Positions 9,723 through 17,549 of a stretch of 52,682 nt of DNA are shown here, one piece after another. Made by a program: the position numbers and the translations under genes. The number at the start of each line of letters is the position of its first letter. The stretch's first letter is position 1. Location: positions 1 to 52,682 of the forward strand of contig JALOOU010000013.1 of assembly GCA_025454255.1 (NCBI GenBank). The letters run 5' to 3'. The notes beneath the pieces were generated by a model. The model was not told the DNA's origin. It saw only the letters and a program-made list of their open reading frames with translations, and made no database searches. The DNA is from Desulfobacterales bacterium. GTDB lineage: Bacteria > Desulfobacterota > Desulfobacteria > Desulfobacterales > SpSt-501.

Positions 9723-10685
9723 TTAAACCGCCTCGATCGTGGAGGGCGGCTTGGCGGTGATGTTGTAGGTGACGCTGACGACCCCCGGCACCTTTTTGAC
9801 GATGTCGGCGGCGAGCTGCTGCAGGGTGGCGAACGGCAGCCGGGTGGGGGTGGCCACGCGCGCGTCGATGCTGTCCCAGCAGCGGATCTCGATTTGCTGG
9901 CCGAACTCGCGCCGGCCGGCGCGCATGCCGGTCACGCGGTCCGCGTGCAGGATCGCCAGGTACTGGAACGCCCGGGCGCCCTTGAGGTGATGCTCCACCA
10001 CGGCCGTGGCCTTGCGCACCGTCGCGATGCGCTCGGGGGTCGCCTCGCCGATCACCCGGGCCGCGAGCGCCGGCCCGGGGAACGGGATGCGCCGGCAGGT
10101 CGACTCGGGCAGGCCGAGGGCCATGCCCACCTTGCGCACCCCGTCCTTGCGCAGCTGGATCAGGGGCTCGATGATCCCGTAGCCGAAGGCCGCCTGCGGG
10201 TCGATGCCGAGCTGGGCAAAGACGTTGTGCTGGCGCTTGATGCCGGCCACGGTCTCGTCGACATCGGTCAGGATGGTGCCCTGGAGCAGGAAGCGGGCCC
10301 CGCTTTCTCGCACGATGCGTCCGAAGACATGCCGGTAGAAGGTCTGGGTGATCGCCTCGCGCTTCTCTTCCGGGTCGGTGAGCCCCTTGAGCGCCGCAAA
10401 GAACTCCGCGCGCGCGTCCACGATCTCCACCGGCACCTTGAGCTTTCTGAAGAGTGCGGCCACCTGCCGGGGCTCGCCGTCGCGCATCAGCCCGTTTTCG
10501 ACGAAGACCGTCGTGAGCCGTTTTCCCAGCGCGCGGTGGCCGAGCAGGGTGACGGTGGAGGAGTCGACGCCGCCCGAGAGCGCGTTGATGGCCGATGCGT
10601 CGCCCACAGCCGCGCGGATTTCGGCGATCTTTTGCGCGATGAAGTTGCGGGTGTTCAACCCTTTCGCTTTGACCTCGGTGATCAT
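9723..10685 (-). CDS. guaAb: GMP synthase ATP-pyrophosphatase subunit (no glutaminase domain)
   Basis: A 320-aa protein equal to the C-terminal two thirds of bacterial GuaA. The ATP-pyrophosphatase loop LSGGVDSSTV is at about residues 37-46, followed by VFVENGLMR and the dimerisation domain blocks IRKDGVRKVG-like and RRIPFPGPALAARVIGE. The end, ITAKPPSTIEAV, resembles the GuaA terminus (SKPPATIEWE) but differs in the last residues. It adenylates XMP and aminates it to GMP. With no class I glutaminase domain (no GGP or CEGH-type motifs), it must use free ammonia or a separate GuaAa subunit, the archaeal arrangement. The start at 10685 follows AAGGAGAAG; the open frame further upstream lies inside the CDF gene and is rejected. 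It is the last gene of the sucA transcript. Confidence 0.88.
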   Translation of the reverse strand: MITEVKAKGLNTRNFIAQKIAEIRAAVGDASAINALSGGVDSSTVTLLGHRALGKRLTTVFVENGLMRDGEPRQVAALFRKLKVPVEIVDARAEFFAALKGLTDPEEKREAITQTFYRHVFGRIVRESGARFLLQGTILTDVDETVAGIKRQHNVFAQLGIDPQAAFGYGIIEPLIQLRKDGVRKVGMALGLPESTCRRIPFPGPALAARVIGEATPERIATVRKATAVVEHHLKGARAFQYLAILHADRVTGMRAGRREFGQQIEIRCWDSIDARVATPTRLPFATLQQLAADIVKKVPGVVSVTYNITAKPPSTIEAV

Positions 10686-10747
10686 GTCGCTTCTCCTTGT
10701 TGGATGGGACCGGGGCGGATCGTTCATCGGCAGGCGCATGCCGGCCG

Positions 10748-11722
10748 TCACCGTTGTTCGCCCTCCGGCCTCGGGACCAGGCAGCCCTGCAGGCACTTTT
10801 TGCTGCATTCCAGGGTGCAGGGCTCCACGTGGATCGTGACGCTCGTGTTCGGTATGCGCGCCTGAATGGCTTTGCTCAGCTTCTGGGTCAGGGCATGGGA
10901 GTCGGCGACGCTCATCAGCGGGTCGACCTGGATGTGAAACTCGACGAAGCGGAAGTGGCCCGCCTTGCGCGTGCGCAGCGCGTGGTAGCCGTTGACAACG
11001 GCGCGCTCGGCCTCGACGCTTTGCCGGATCCACTGCTCTTCCTGAACCGGGAGGCTGGCATCCAGAAGGTCGCGCGCGGCCTGGCGGGTCAGGTCATAGG
11101 CGGCCTTGACGATGAGTGCCGCCACCCCGATGGCACAGACCGGATCGATCCAGTGGAGGTCGGTGCCGGGCAGCGCTCCATGACCGAGCCAGATGATGCC
11201 GAGCCCCGCCATGACGCCGGCCGAGGTGTAAACGTCGGTGCGCAGGTGCCAGGCGTCGGCCAAAAGGGCGACGGAGTCGGTCTCCCGGCCCACCGTGAAG
11301 AGCAGCCGCGACACGGTCACGTTGACGACGACCGATACCAGCATCACCGCCACGCCGAGCAGCGGGGCATCCAGCGGTTCGGGGTGGATGAGTTTTTGGA
11401 CGGCCTCGTAGACGATCCAGCCGGCGGCCGCGAAAATGAGCAGCGCTTCGATGGTGCCGGAGACGTTTTCGATTTTGCCGTGCCCGAACGGGTGGCCGCG
11501 GTCGGCCGGCAGGCTTGAGGTGCGAACCGAGTAGAGGGCGATCGCCGCCGCCACCAGGTCCACGGCCGAGTGGATCGCCTCGGAGATGACCGACACCGAG
11601 CCGATCAAAAACCCGATGCCGAGCTTGGCCGTGACCAGGCTGGCGTTGGAGGCAACCGAGATCAGCGCCGCGCGCTGCTTGCGCTGCTTTGCCTCAGCAA
11701 AGGATGAGCGGTCTGTGCCCAC
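10748..11722 (-). CDS. Cation diffusion facilitator (CDF) metal transporter with Cys-rich tail
   Basis: A 324-aa inner-membrane metal-ion/proton antiporter. There are about six hydrophobic segments in residues 17-210 and a cytoplasmic C-terminal domain. The metal-site signatures are SEAIHSAVDL in TM2 and ADAWHLRTDVYTSAGV in TM5, both of the HxxxD type. The loop RGHPFGHGKIE is a CDF hallmark. The cytoplasmic domain ends HVEPCTLECSKKC, continuing to a fourth Cys, which makes a perfect C-x3-C-x3-C-x3-C array close to the C-terminus. The transported metal (Zn, Fe, Mn, Co) is not decided. The start is GTG at 11722, preceded by GGGGAG. It lies 27 bp after lpd and 62 bp before the GMP synthase gene. 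Confidence 0.88.
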   Translation of the reverse strand: MGTDRSSFAEAKQRKQRAALISVASNASLVTAKLGIGFLIGSVSVISEAIHSAVDLVAAAIALYSVRTSSLPADRGHPFGHGKIENVSGTIEALLIFAAAGWIVYEAVQKLIHPEPLDAPLLGVAVMLVSVVVNVTVSRLLFTVGRETDSVALLADAWHLRTDVYTSAGVMAGLGIIWLGHGALPGTDLHWIDPVCAIGVAALIVKAAYDLTRQAARDLLDASLPVQEEQWIRQSVEAERAVVNGYHALRTRKAGHFRFVEFHIQVDPLMSVADSHALTQKLSKAIQARIPNTSVTIHVEPCTLECSKKCLQGCLVPRPEGEQR

Positions 11723-11749
11723 GTCGGCAGCTCCCCGGGGGTGAGGGGG

Positions 11750-13141
11750 TCATGCGCGCACGGCCGCGGCGGCTTCCATCACGGCCTCGGAAAAGGTCGG
11801 GTGGGCGTGGACGGTGCGGGCGATGTCTTCGGCGCTGGCGCCGAACTCGAGTGCGATCACCGCTTCGGCGATCATCTCCGCGGCCCGGGCGCCGATGATG
11901 TGCGCTCCGAGCAGCCGGTCGGTTGTCTTGTGGGCGATGAGCTTGACGAAGCCCTCGGTCTCCCCCAGGCAGCGCGCCCGGCCGACCCCGGCGAAGGGGT
12001 AGACGCCCGTGGCGTAGGGGATCCGGCGCTCTTTGACCTGCTCCTCGGTCAGGCCCACGCCGGCGACCTCGGGCGCGGTGTAGACGATGGCCGGGATGGC
12101 GTCGTAGTTGACCTCGCCCGGCTGGCCGGCGATGATTTCGGCGGCGGCCCGGCCCTCGGCCGATGCCTTGTGGGCGAGCATGGGGCCCGGCACGAGGTCG
12201 CCGATGGCGTAGATGCCGGGCGCGCTCGTGCGCAGGGATGCGTCCACGCGCACGCAGCCGGTCTGCGGGTCGGTTTCGACGCCGGCCGCCTCCAGGCCGA
12301 GCCCGCGGGTGAGCGGCCGGCGGCCCACGCTGACCAGGAGCGCATCGAACTCCAGGGTCTCGGTGGCGGTGTCGGATTCGACCTCGACCGCGGCCCGGCC
12401 GTTGGCTGCCGTTGCGCGCTTGACGCGCGTCCCCAATCGAAACGTGAACCCCTGCCGCTTCAGGATGCTCTGCAGCCGGCGGCGAACCTGACCGTCCAGG
12501 GTGGGGGCGATCTCCGGCAGCATTTCGATGACGGTCACCTGGGCGCCCAGCCGCAGCCACACCGATCCCAGTTCGAGCCCGATATAGCCGCCGCCGACGA
12601 TGCCCAGCCGTTCCGGGACGGCATCGAGCCGCAGGGCTTCGGTGGAGCTCAGGATGGTCTTGCCGTCGAAGGCCAGGCCGGCGGGCGCGAGCGGCTCGCT
12701 GCCGGTGGCCAGAATGATGTTCGGCGCCGTCAGCGTTCGGGACCCCTCCGCGGACGCCACCTCCACCCGCTGGCGTCCGGCCAGCTTCGCCGTGCCCGGC
12801 ACCAGGGCGACCTTGTGCGTTTCAAGGAGTTTGCGCACGTTGTCGGTCAGCTCTTTGACCACCTGCTCCTTGCGCGCCATCATCTTGGCCAGATCCATGC
12901 GGACCTCGCCGGCCGTTATGCCGTGGCCGGCCAGCCCGGTCCGGGCGAAGTGGAAATGCTCGCTCGAATCCAGCAGCGCCTTGCTGGGGATGCAGCCGAC
13001 GTTCAGGCAGACGCCGCCCGGGCGCGGCCATTTTTCGACGCAGGCGGTTTTCAAACCGAGCTGGGCGGCGCGCACCGCGGCGACATAGCCGCCCGGGCCG
13101 CTGCCGATGATCACCAGGTCGTAGGAGCTGTTCTCGGCCAT
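11750..13141 (-). CDS. lpdA: Dihydrolipoamide dehydrogenase (E3)
   Basis: A 463-aa FAD/NAD-disulfide oxidoreductase that reoxidises dihydrolipoamide on the E2 of 2-oxoacid dehydrogenase complexes. The FAD-binding motif VIIGSGPGGYVAAVRAAQLG is at the N-terminus, the redox-active disulfide is in GGVCLNVGCIPSKALL (CxxxxC), the NAD-binding motif is IVGGGYIGLELG, and the C-terminal His-Glu pair is in HAHPTFSEA. The start ATG at 13141 lies 2 bp after the sucB stop; the frame extends 14 codons upstream into sucB and is not needed. Its position directly after sucA-sucB assigns it to the 2-oxoglutarate complex, although E3 can be shared with others. Confidence 0.95.
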   Translation of the reverse strand: MAENSSYDLVIIGSGPGGYVAAVRAAQLGLKTACVEKWPRPGGVCLNVGCIPSKALLDSSEHFHFARTGLAGHGITAGEVRMDLAKMMARKEQVVKELTDNVRKLLETHKVALVPGTAKLAGRQRVEVASAEGSRTLTAPNIILATGSEPLAPAGLAFDGKTILSSTEALRLDAVPERLGIVGGGYIGLELGSVWLRLGAQVTVIEMLPEIAPTLDGQVRRRLQSILKRQGFTFRLGTRVKRATAANGRAAVEVESDTATETLEFDALLVSVGRRPLTRGLGLEAAGVETDPQTGCVRVDASLRTSAPGIYAIGDLVPGPMLAHKASAEGRAAAEIIAGQPGEVNYDAIPAIVYTAPEVAGVGLTEEQVKERRIPYATGVYPFAGVGRARCLGETEGFVKLIAHKTTDRLLGAHIIGARAAEMIAEAVIALEFGASAEDIARTVHAHPTFSEAVMEAAAAVRA

Positions 13142-13143
13142 GC

Positions 13144-14451
13144 TCAGATCTCCATCATGATTCGTTCCGGGTTCTCGATGCACTCCTTGATGTGCTTTAA
13201 AAAGGTGACGGCCTCGCGGCCGTCGACGATGCGATGGTCGTAGCTGAGCGCCACATACATCATCGGCCGGATCACCACCGCATCGCCGACCGCCACCGGG
13301 CGGCGGTCGACGCGGTGCATGCCGAGGATGCCGCTTTGGGGCGTGTTCAGAATGGGGGTGCTCAAAAGCGAGCCGAAGACCCCGCCGTTGGTGATGGTGA
13401 AGGTGCCGCCCTCTAAGTCGGAGAGCTGGAGCTTGTTCTCCTTGATTTTGGCAACGACCGCGCCGATGGCCTGTTCGATCTGGGCGAAGGAGAGGCGGTC
13501 CGCGTGGCGGATGACCGGGACGATCAGCCCTTTCTCGGACCCGACCGCGACGCCGATGTGGTAGTAGCCGTGGTAAAGGATGTCGTCGCCTTCGATGAAG
13601 GCGTTGATCTCGGGGACGGCCTTCAATGCCTCCACGCTGGCCTTGACGAAAAAGGACATGAACCCGAGGGAGACCCCGTATTTTTTCTGAAACGACTCCT
13701 TGTAGCGCTGGCGCAGCTCGATGACGGCGCTCATGTCCACGTCGTTGAAGGTGGTCAGCATGGCCGTGTTCTGGCGCGCCTTTAGCAGCCGCTCGGCGAT
13801 GCGCTTGCGGATCGGGCTCATCGGCTTGCGCGAAATTTCCTCCGCCGGCCCCTCGCAGGGGGGGCAGGCCGGAGCGCCGGCCGCTGCATCGGGCGCGACG
13901 GGTTTTTCCGGCGGCGCCGCCTTCGCGGCCTCGATGAAAAGCAGCACGTCCCCCTTGGTGATGCGCCCGGACGGGCCCGTGCCGGGGATGCGGCTTACGT
14001 CCAGAGCGTGTTCGGCCGCCAGGCGCCGCACCGACGGCGGCAGCCCCTCGGCGGGGGGCGGCGTCCCGGAGGCCGGTTCGGCGGCTTTTTCGGGTTCAGG
14101 GGCGGGGCGGGTGGCCGTGGGGGGGGAAGGGGCCGGGGCCCTGTGGGCGGCGGTCGCCACGGCGGCCGGCTCGGCCGCAGCCGGCGCCGGGGCCGAGGGC
14201 TGCGCCTTCGCGGCGGCCGAGTCGATGGCTCCCACGACGGCGCCGACCTTGACCGTGGAGCCGGCGGCTACCGCGATCCGGAGCGTGCCCGAGGCCTCGG
14301 CCAGGACCTCCAGGGTCACCTTGTCGGTTTCCAAGGCAAAGAGCGCCTCGTCCTTGCGCACGGTGTCGCCGTCTTTTTTGAACCACTCGGCCAGAAGCGC
14401 CTCGGTGATGGACTCGCCGACGGCGGGGACTTTGATTTCGATCGAGGCCAT
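13144..14451 (-). CDS. sucB: 2-oxoglutarate dehydrogenase E2, dihydrolipoyl succinyltransferase
   Basis: A 435-aa E2 subunit. Residues 1-78 form the lipoyl domain with the lipoylated lysine in ALETDKVTLEV. An Ala/Pro-rich linker (about 79-135) follows, then the peripheral-subunit-binding domain PPSVRRLAAEHALDVSRIPG and GRITKGDVL (about 137-175). The catalytic domain starts near residue 205 with RKPMSPIRKRIAERL and carries the active-site motif YDHRIVDGREAV near the end. VPAVGESITEALLAEW is typical of SucB rather than AceF. It transfers the succinyl group from E1 to CoA. It lies between sucA (110 bp upstream) and lpd (2 bp downstream). Confidence 0.95.
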   Translation of the reverse strand: MASIEIKVPAVGESITEALLAEWFKKDGDTVRKDEALFALETDKVTLEVLAEASGTLRIAVAAGSTVKVGAVVGAIDSAAAKAQPSAPAPAAAEPAAVATAAHRAPAPSPPTATRPAPEPEKAAEPASGTPPPAEGLPPSVRRLAAEHALDVSRIPGTGPSGRITKGDVLLFIEAAKAAPPEKPVAPDAAAGAPACPPCEGPAEEISRKPMSPIRKRIAERLLKARQNTAMLTTFNDVDMSAVIELRQRYKESFQKKYGVSLGFMSFFVKASVEALKAVPEINAFIEGDDILYHGYYHIGVAVGSEKGLIVPVIRHADRLSFAQIEQAIGAVVAKIKENKLQLSDLEGGTFTITNGGVFGSLLSTPILNTPQSGILGMHRVDRRPVAVGDAVVIRPMMYVALSYDHRIVDGREAVTFLKHIKECIENPERIMMEI

Positions 14452-14561
14452 GGTCTCTCCTTTGCGGGGATCGTAGTTTCGGCGCCGGCGGCGCGGTCGC
14501 AGCCGCGGCGGCGGCGATGATCGCCAGCCGCGGAGCGGGGCCCACCGGGGGGCGCCTCGCG

Positions 14562-17273
14562 TCAGCTCTTCGGGCCCACGGCGCGGTCGATGATCTCCGC
14601 CTGCCAGCGGCGGTAGATGTGCGGAAACCCCGTTGCCGGCGATGCGGATTCCGGTCGCCCGATGAAGGCGAGCGGCTTGCCGGTGGCGGCCTCGATCCGC
14701 GGTCGGATGAACTGCCAGGCGCCCATGTTTTCGGGCTCATCCTGCACCCAGACCCAGCGCGTGACCGCTTTGAAGCGCTTCAGGGCGAACTTCAGGTGCG
14801 ATTGGGGAAACGGATAGAGCTGCTCCAGTCTGAGGATGGCGATATCCGTGCGCTGCAGGTCGCTGCGCCGCTGCATCAGCTCGTAGGCCACTTTTCCGCT
14901 GCAGAAGAGGACCGTGGCTGCCGCGGGGTCGGCCGCGGGGTCCTCCTTGACCCCGCGAAAGCTCCCCTTGGCGAGCTCTTCGATCGCCGCGACCGCCGCC
15001 GGGTGGCGCAGGAGGCTCTTGGGGGTCATGACGACCAGCGGTTTGCGATAGCCGGCCAGCGCCTGGCGCCGGAGCAGGTGGAAGTACTGGGCCGGCGTGG
15101 TGGGCTGGCAGACCTGGAGGTTCTCGCCGGCGCACAGCTGCAGGAAGCGCTCCAGGCGGGCGCTGGAGTGCTCCGGCCCCAGCCCCTCCATGCCGTGGGG
15201 CAAGAGCAGGGTCAGGCCGCTCAGCCGCTGCCACTTGGCCTCGCCGCTGGCGATGAACAGGTCGATCACCGCCTGGGCGTTGTTGGCAAAATCCCCGAAC
15301 TGGGCCTCCCACACGGTCAGCCCCTCGGGCCGAGCGAGGGAGTAGCCGTACTCGAAGCCGAGCACGCCGGCTTCCGACAGCGGGCTGTCCCAGACGGCAA
15401 AGGGGGCCTGGCCCTCGGCGGCGCGGTTGAGCGGCGTGAAGGCGGCGCCGTTCTCGGTGTCGAACAGCACGCTGTGGCGCTGGCTGAAGGTGCCGCGGCC
15501 GCTGTCCTGTCCGCTCAGCCGCACGGGGTGCCCCTCGGCGAGCAGGCTTGCCAGGGCCAGGGCCTCGGCGTTGGCCCAGTCGATGCCCGTGCCCGTTGCG
15601 ACCGCCTCCCGGCGCCGTGCGAGCAGCTTTTCGAGCTTGGGGTTCAGGCGGAACCCCTCCGGGACCGTGTTCAGGCGGCGGGCCAGCGCGAGCAGCGTGT
15701 CGCGGGACACGCCGGTGTCGGCGCTGACGGGCGAGTAGACCCCGGAGTAAGGGGCCCAGTTCTCATAGGTGCGCTGCTCGGGAAAGACGCAGACGCTGCC
15801 GTGGATCGCGTCGTAGTCGGCGCTCAGGCGGGCGCGCAGCTCCTCGGCCGTGCGGTCGGCATCGGCCGCAGCGATCAGGCCCTGGTCGATGAGCGCGGCG
15901 GCGTAGAGGCGTTCGAGGGCGGGGCGCTCGCGGATGCGCGCGTACATGAGCGGCTGGGTGAAGTAGGGTTCATCGCCTTCGTTGTGGCCGTAGCGGCGGA
16001 AGCAGACCAAATCGACGACCACGTCCTTGCCGAACTCCCAGCGGTAGTCGGCGGCCAGCTGCATCACATGGGCCACGGCCTCCGGGTCCTCGCCGTGCAC
16101 GTGAATCACCGGCACCATGAGCATCTTGGCGATGTCGGTCGAGTAGCGCGTCGAGCGCGCATGTTCGGGCAGGGTGGTGTAGCCGATCTGGTTGTTGATG
16201 ATGACGTGCACGGTGCCGCCGGTCTTGTAGCCGGCCAGCTGGGAGAGGTTCAGGGTTTCGGCCACCACGCCCTGGCCGGCGAACGCCGCGTCGCCGTGGA
16301 TGAGCAGCGGGAGCACCTGCCTGCCGGAGGGGTCCCCCGCGAGCTCCTGCCGGGCCCGGGCAAAGCCCTCGACGACCGGGTCCACGGCTTCGAGGTGGCT
16401 GGGGTTGTTCATCATGACCACCCGCAGCGTCCGCCCTCCGAACGGCTGGATGTCGTTCAGGTAGCCGGTGTGGTACTTGACGTCGCCCGCCCCCACGAGG
16501 TTGTCCGGGTCGTAGCAGTTCTCGAATTCGCTGAAGACGTCGCTGAAGGGCTTGGCGAGGATGTTGACCTGAACGTTCAACCGCCCGCGGTGGGCCATCC
16601 CCAGGATGATCTCGCGGCCCCCCAGCGCAGCGGCGCGTTCGAGCAGCGCGTCGAGGCCGGGGATCAGGGCATCCCCGCCCTCCAGAGAAAAGCGCGTGAC
16701 GCCGACATACTTGGTGTTCAGAAACTGCTCGAAGACGCTGCTCTGGATGAGTTTTTCCAGGATGCGGCGCCGGCGGGCCGGGTCCAGGACCGGACGGTTG
16801 CGCACGGGCTCCATGCGCTCGATCAGCCAGCGGCGTTCGGCCGGGTCCTGCAGGTGCATGAACTCGACCCCGATGGAGCGGCAGTAGGTTTCACGCAGCC
16901 CGGCCAGGATCTCCTTCAGGGGCGCTTTGAGGTTGGGCGCCCCGTCGGGGACGACAAACGTGCGCTCCAGATCCTCCAGCTCCAAGCCGAAGGCCTCGAG
17001 GCTCAGCAGCGGGTGCTCGGTCGGGCAGGCCTCCAGGGGGTCGAGACAGGCCAGCAGGTGGCCGATCTCGCGGAAGCGGCTTACCATGGAGTGGACACGC
17101 GCCTGCCGGGGCATCCGGGTGCTGTCGCCCAGCTCCTGGAGGCGGCCGGAGGCGCCGAGATCAAAGCCCTCGAAAAAAAACCGCCAGTCCGGGCTGAGCC
17201 GGGAAGGGTCCGATTTCCACAGGCTGTATTGCGTCTCGATGTAGTCGAGGTTGGGGGCGACGAATGAGCTCAT
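14562..17273 (-). CDS. sucA: 2-oxoglutarate dehydrogenase E1 component
   Basis: A 903-aa thiamine-diphosphate-dependent decarboxylating E1 subunit. The N-terminus has the E2-contact segment YIETQYSLWKSDPSRL. Thiamine-site motifs are GMAHRGRLNVQVN, then HGDAAFAGQGVVAETLN and INNQIGYTT. The C-terminal transketolase-like part has LLLPHGMEGLGPEHSSAR and QDEPENMGAW. The length is typical (about 900-930 aa). The start ATG at 17273 is preceded by AGAGGA; the same frame is open for a further kilobase upstream across a promoter and an antisense gene, which is rejected. With sucB and lpd it encodes the full NAD-linked complex, which anaerobic sulfate reducers generally replace with a ferredoxin oxidoreductase. 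Confidence 0.95.
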   Translation of the reverse strand: MSSFVAPNLDYIETQYSLWKSDPSRLSPDWRFFFEGFDLGASGRLQELGDSTRMPRQARVHSMVSRFREIGHLLACLDPLEACPTEHPLLSLEAFGLELEDLERTFVVPDGAPNLKAPLKEILAGLRETYCRSIGVEFMHLQDPAERRWLIERMEPVRNRPVLDPARRRRILEKLIQSSVFEQFLNTKYVGVTRFSLEGGDALIPGLDALLERAAALGGREIILGMAHRGRLNVQVNILAKPFSDVFSEFENCYDPDNLVGAGDVKYHTGYLNDIQPFGGRTLRVVMMNNPSHLEAVDPVVEGFARARQELAGDPSGRQVLPLLIHGDAAFAGQGVVAETLNLSQLAGYKTGGTVHVIINNQIGYTTLPEHARSTRYSTDIAKMLMVPVIHVHGEDPEAVAHVMQLAADYRWEFGKDVVVDLVCFRRYGHNEGDEPYFTQPLMYARIRERPALERLYAAALIDQGLIAAADADRTAEELRARLSADYDAIHGSVCVFPEQRTYENWAPYSGVYSPVSADTGVSRDTLLALARRLNTVPEGFRLNPKLEKLLARRREAVATGTGIDWANAEALALASLLAEGHPVRLSGQDSGRGTFSQRHSVLFDTENGAAFTPLNRAAEGQAPFAVWDSPLSEAGVLGFEYGYSLARPEGLTVWEAQFGDFANNAQAVIDLFIASGEAKWQRLSGLTLLLPHGMEGLGPEHSSARLERFLQLCAGENLQVCQPTTPAQYFHLLRRQALAGYRKPLVVMTPKSLLRHPAAVAAIEELAKGSFRGVKEDPAADPAAATVLFCSGKVAYELMQRRSDLQRTDIAILRLEQLYPFPQSHLKFALKRFKAVTRWVWVQDEPENMGAWQFIRPRIEAATGKPLAFIGRPESASPATGFPHIYRRWQAEIIDRAVGPKS

Positions 17274-17324
17274 GGCGGGCCGCTCCTCTGAATAGGTGCG
17301 TTTGGCGGATTGAAAGACGGCCGA

Positions 17325-17353
17325 ATCATAAAGAAAGTGCGCATGGGTGTCAA
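17325..17353 (-). promoter_or_regulatory. Sigma-70-type promoter of sucA operon
   Basis: On the minus strand the bases read TTGACA (17353-17348), a 17-base spacer, then TATGAT (17330-17325). The -35 box is a perfect consensus match, the -10 box matches five of six and the spacing is optimal. It ends about 50 bp before the sucA start codon. This is one of the best promoter matches in the window and would drive sucA-sucB-lpd-CDF-guaAb. Confidence 0.75.
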
Positions 17354-17389
17354 ACGCTAATCGACGGCTGGAGAAATGCTCCTGCATTT

Positions 17390-17418
17390 TTGCGTCCTGC
17401 CGGAATGTGGTGTAGAAT
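17390..17418 (+). promoter_or_regulatory. Probable promoter of HD-GYP/HDOD gene
   Basis: TTGCGT (17390-17395), 17 bases, TAGAAT (17413-17418): a four-of-six -35 box and a five-of-six -10 box with optimal spacing. It lies back to back with the sucA promoter. It makes translation starts before about 17425 impossible for this transcript and so supports the ATG at 17550. Confidence 0.5.
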
Positions 17419-17549
17419 ACGCAGTACGGGCGAAGGGTTGCAGCGTGCGCCGGTGCGGGGCCGACGGCCTTGCGCTGCCGGCGGAGCGCGCCCGCCCTCG
17501 CATTAAAACAAGGCCGCCCATGCTGCGGCCGCCCCGGAGCCATGCGACC

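Noticed and set aside
14517-17267. Plus-strand open frame of 916 codons
   Set aside because: Exact antisense of sucA; composition (Gly/Arg/His/Gln-rich, no motifs) is the usual GC-rich shadow.
17376-17549. Upstream starts of the HD-GYP/HDOD gene
   Set aside because: The likely promoter ends at 17418 and translated residues are unlike the family.
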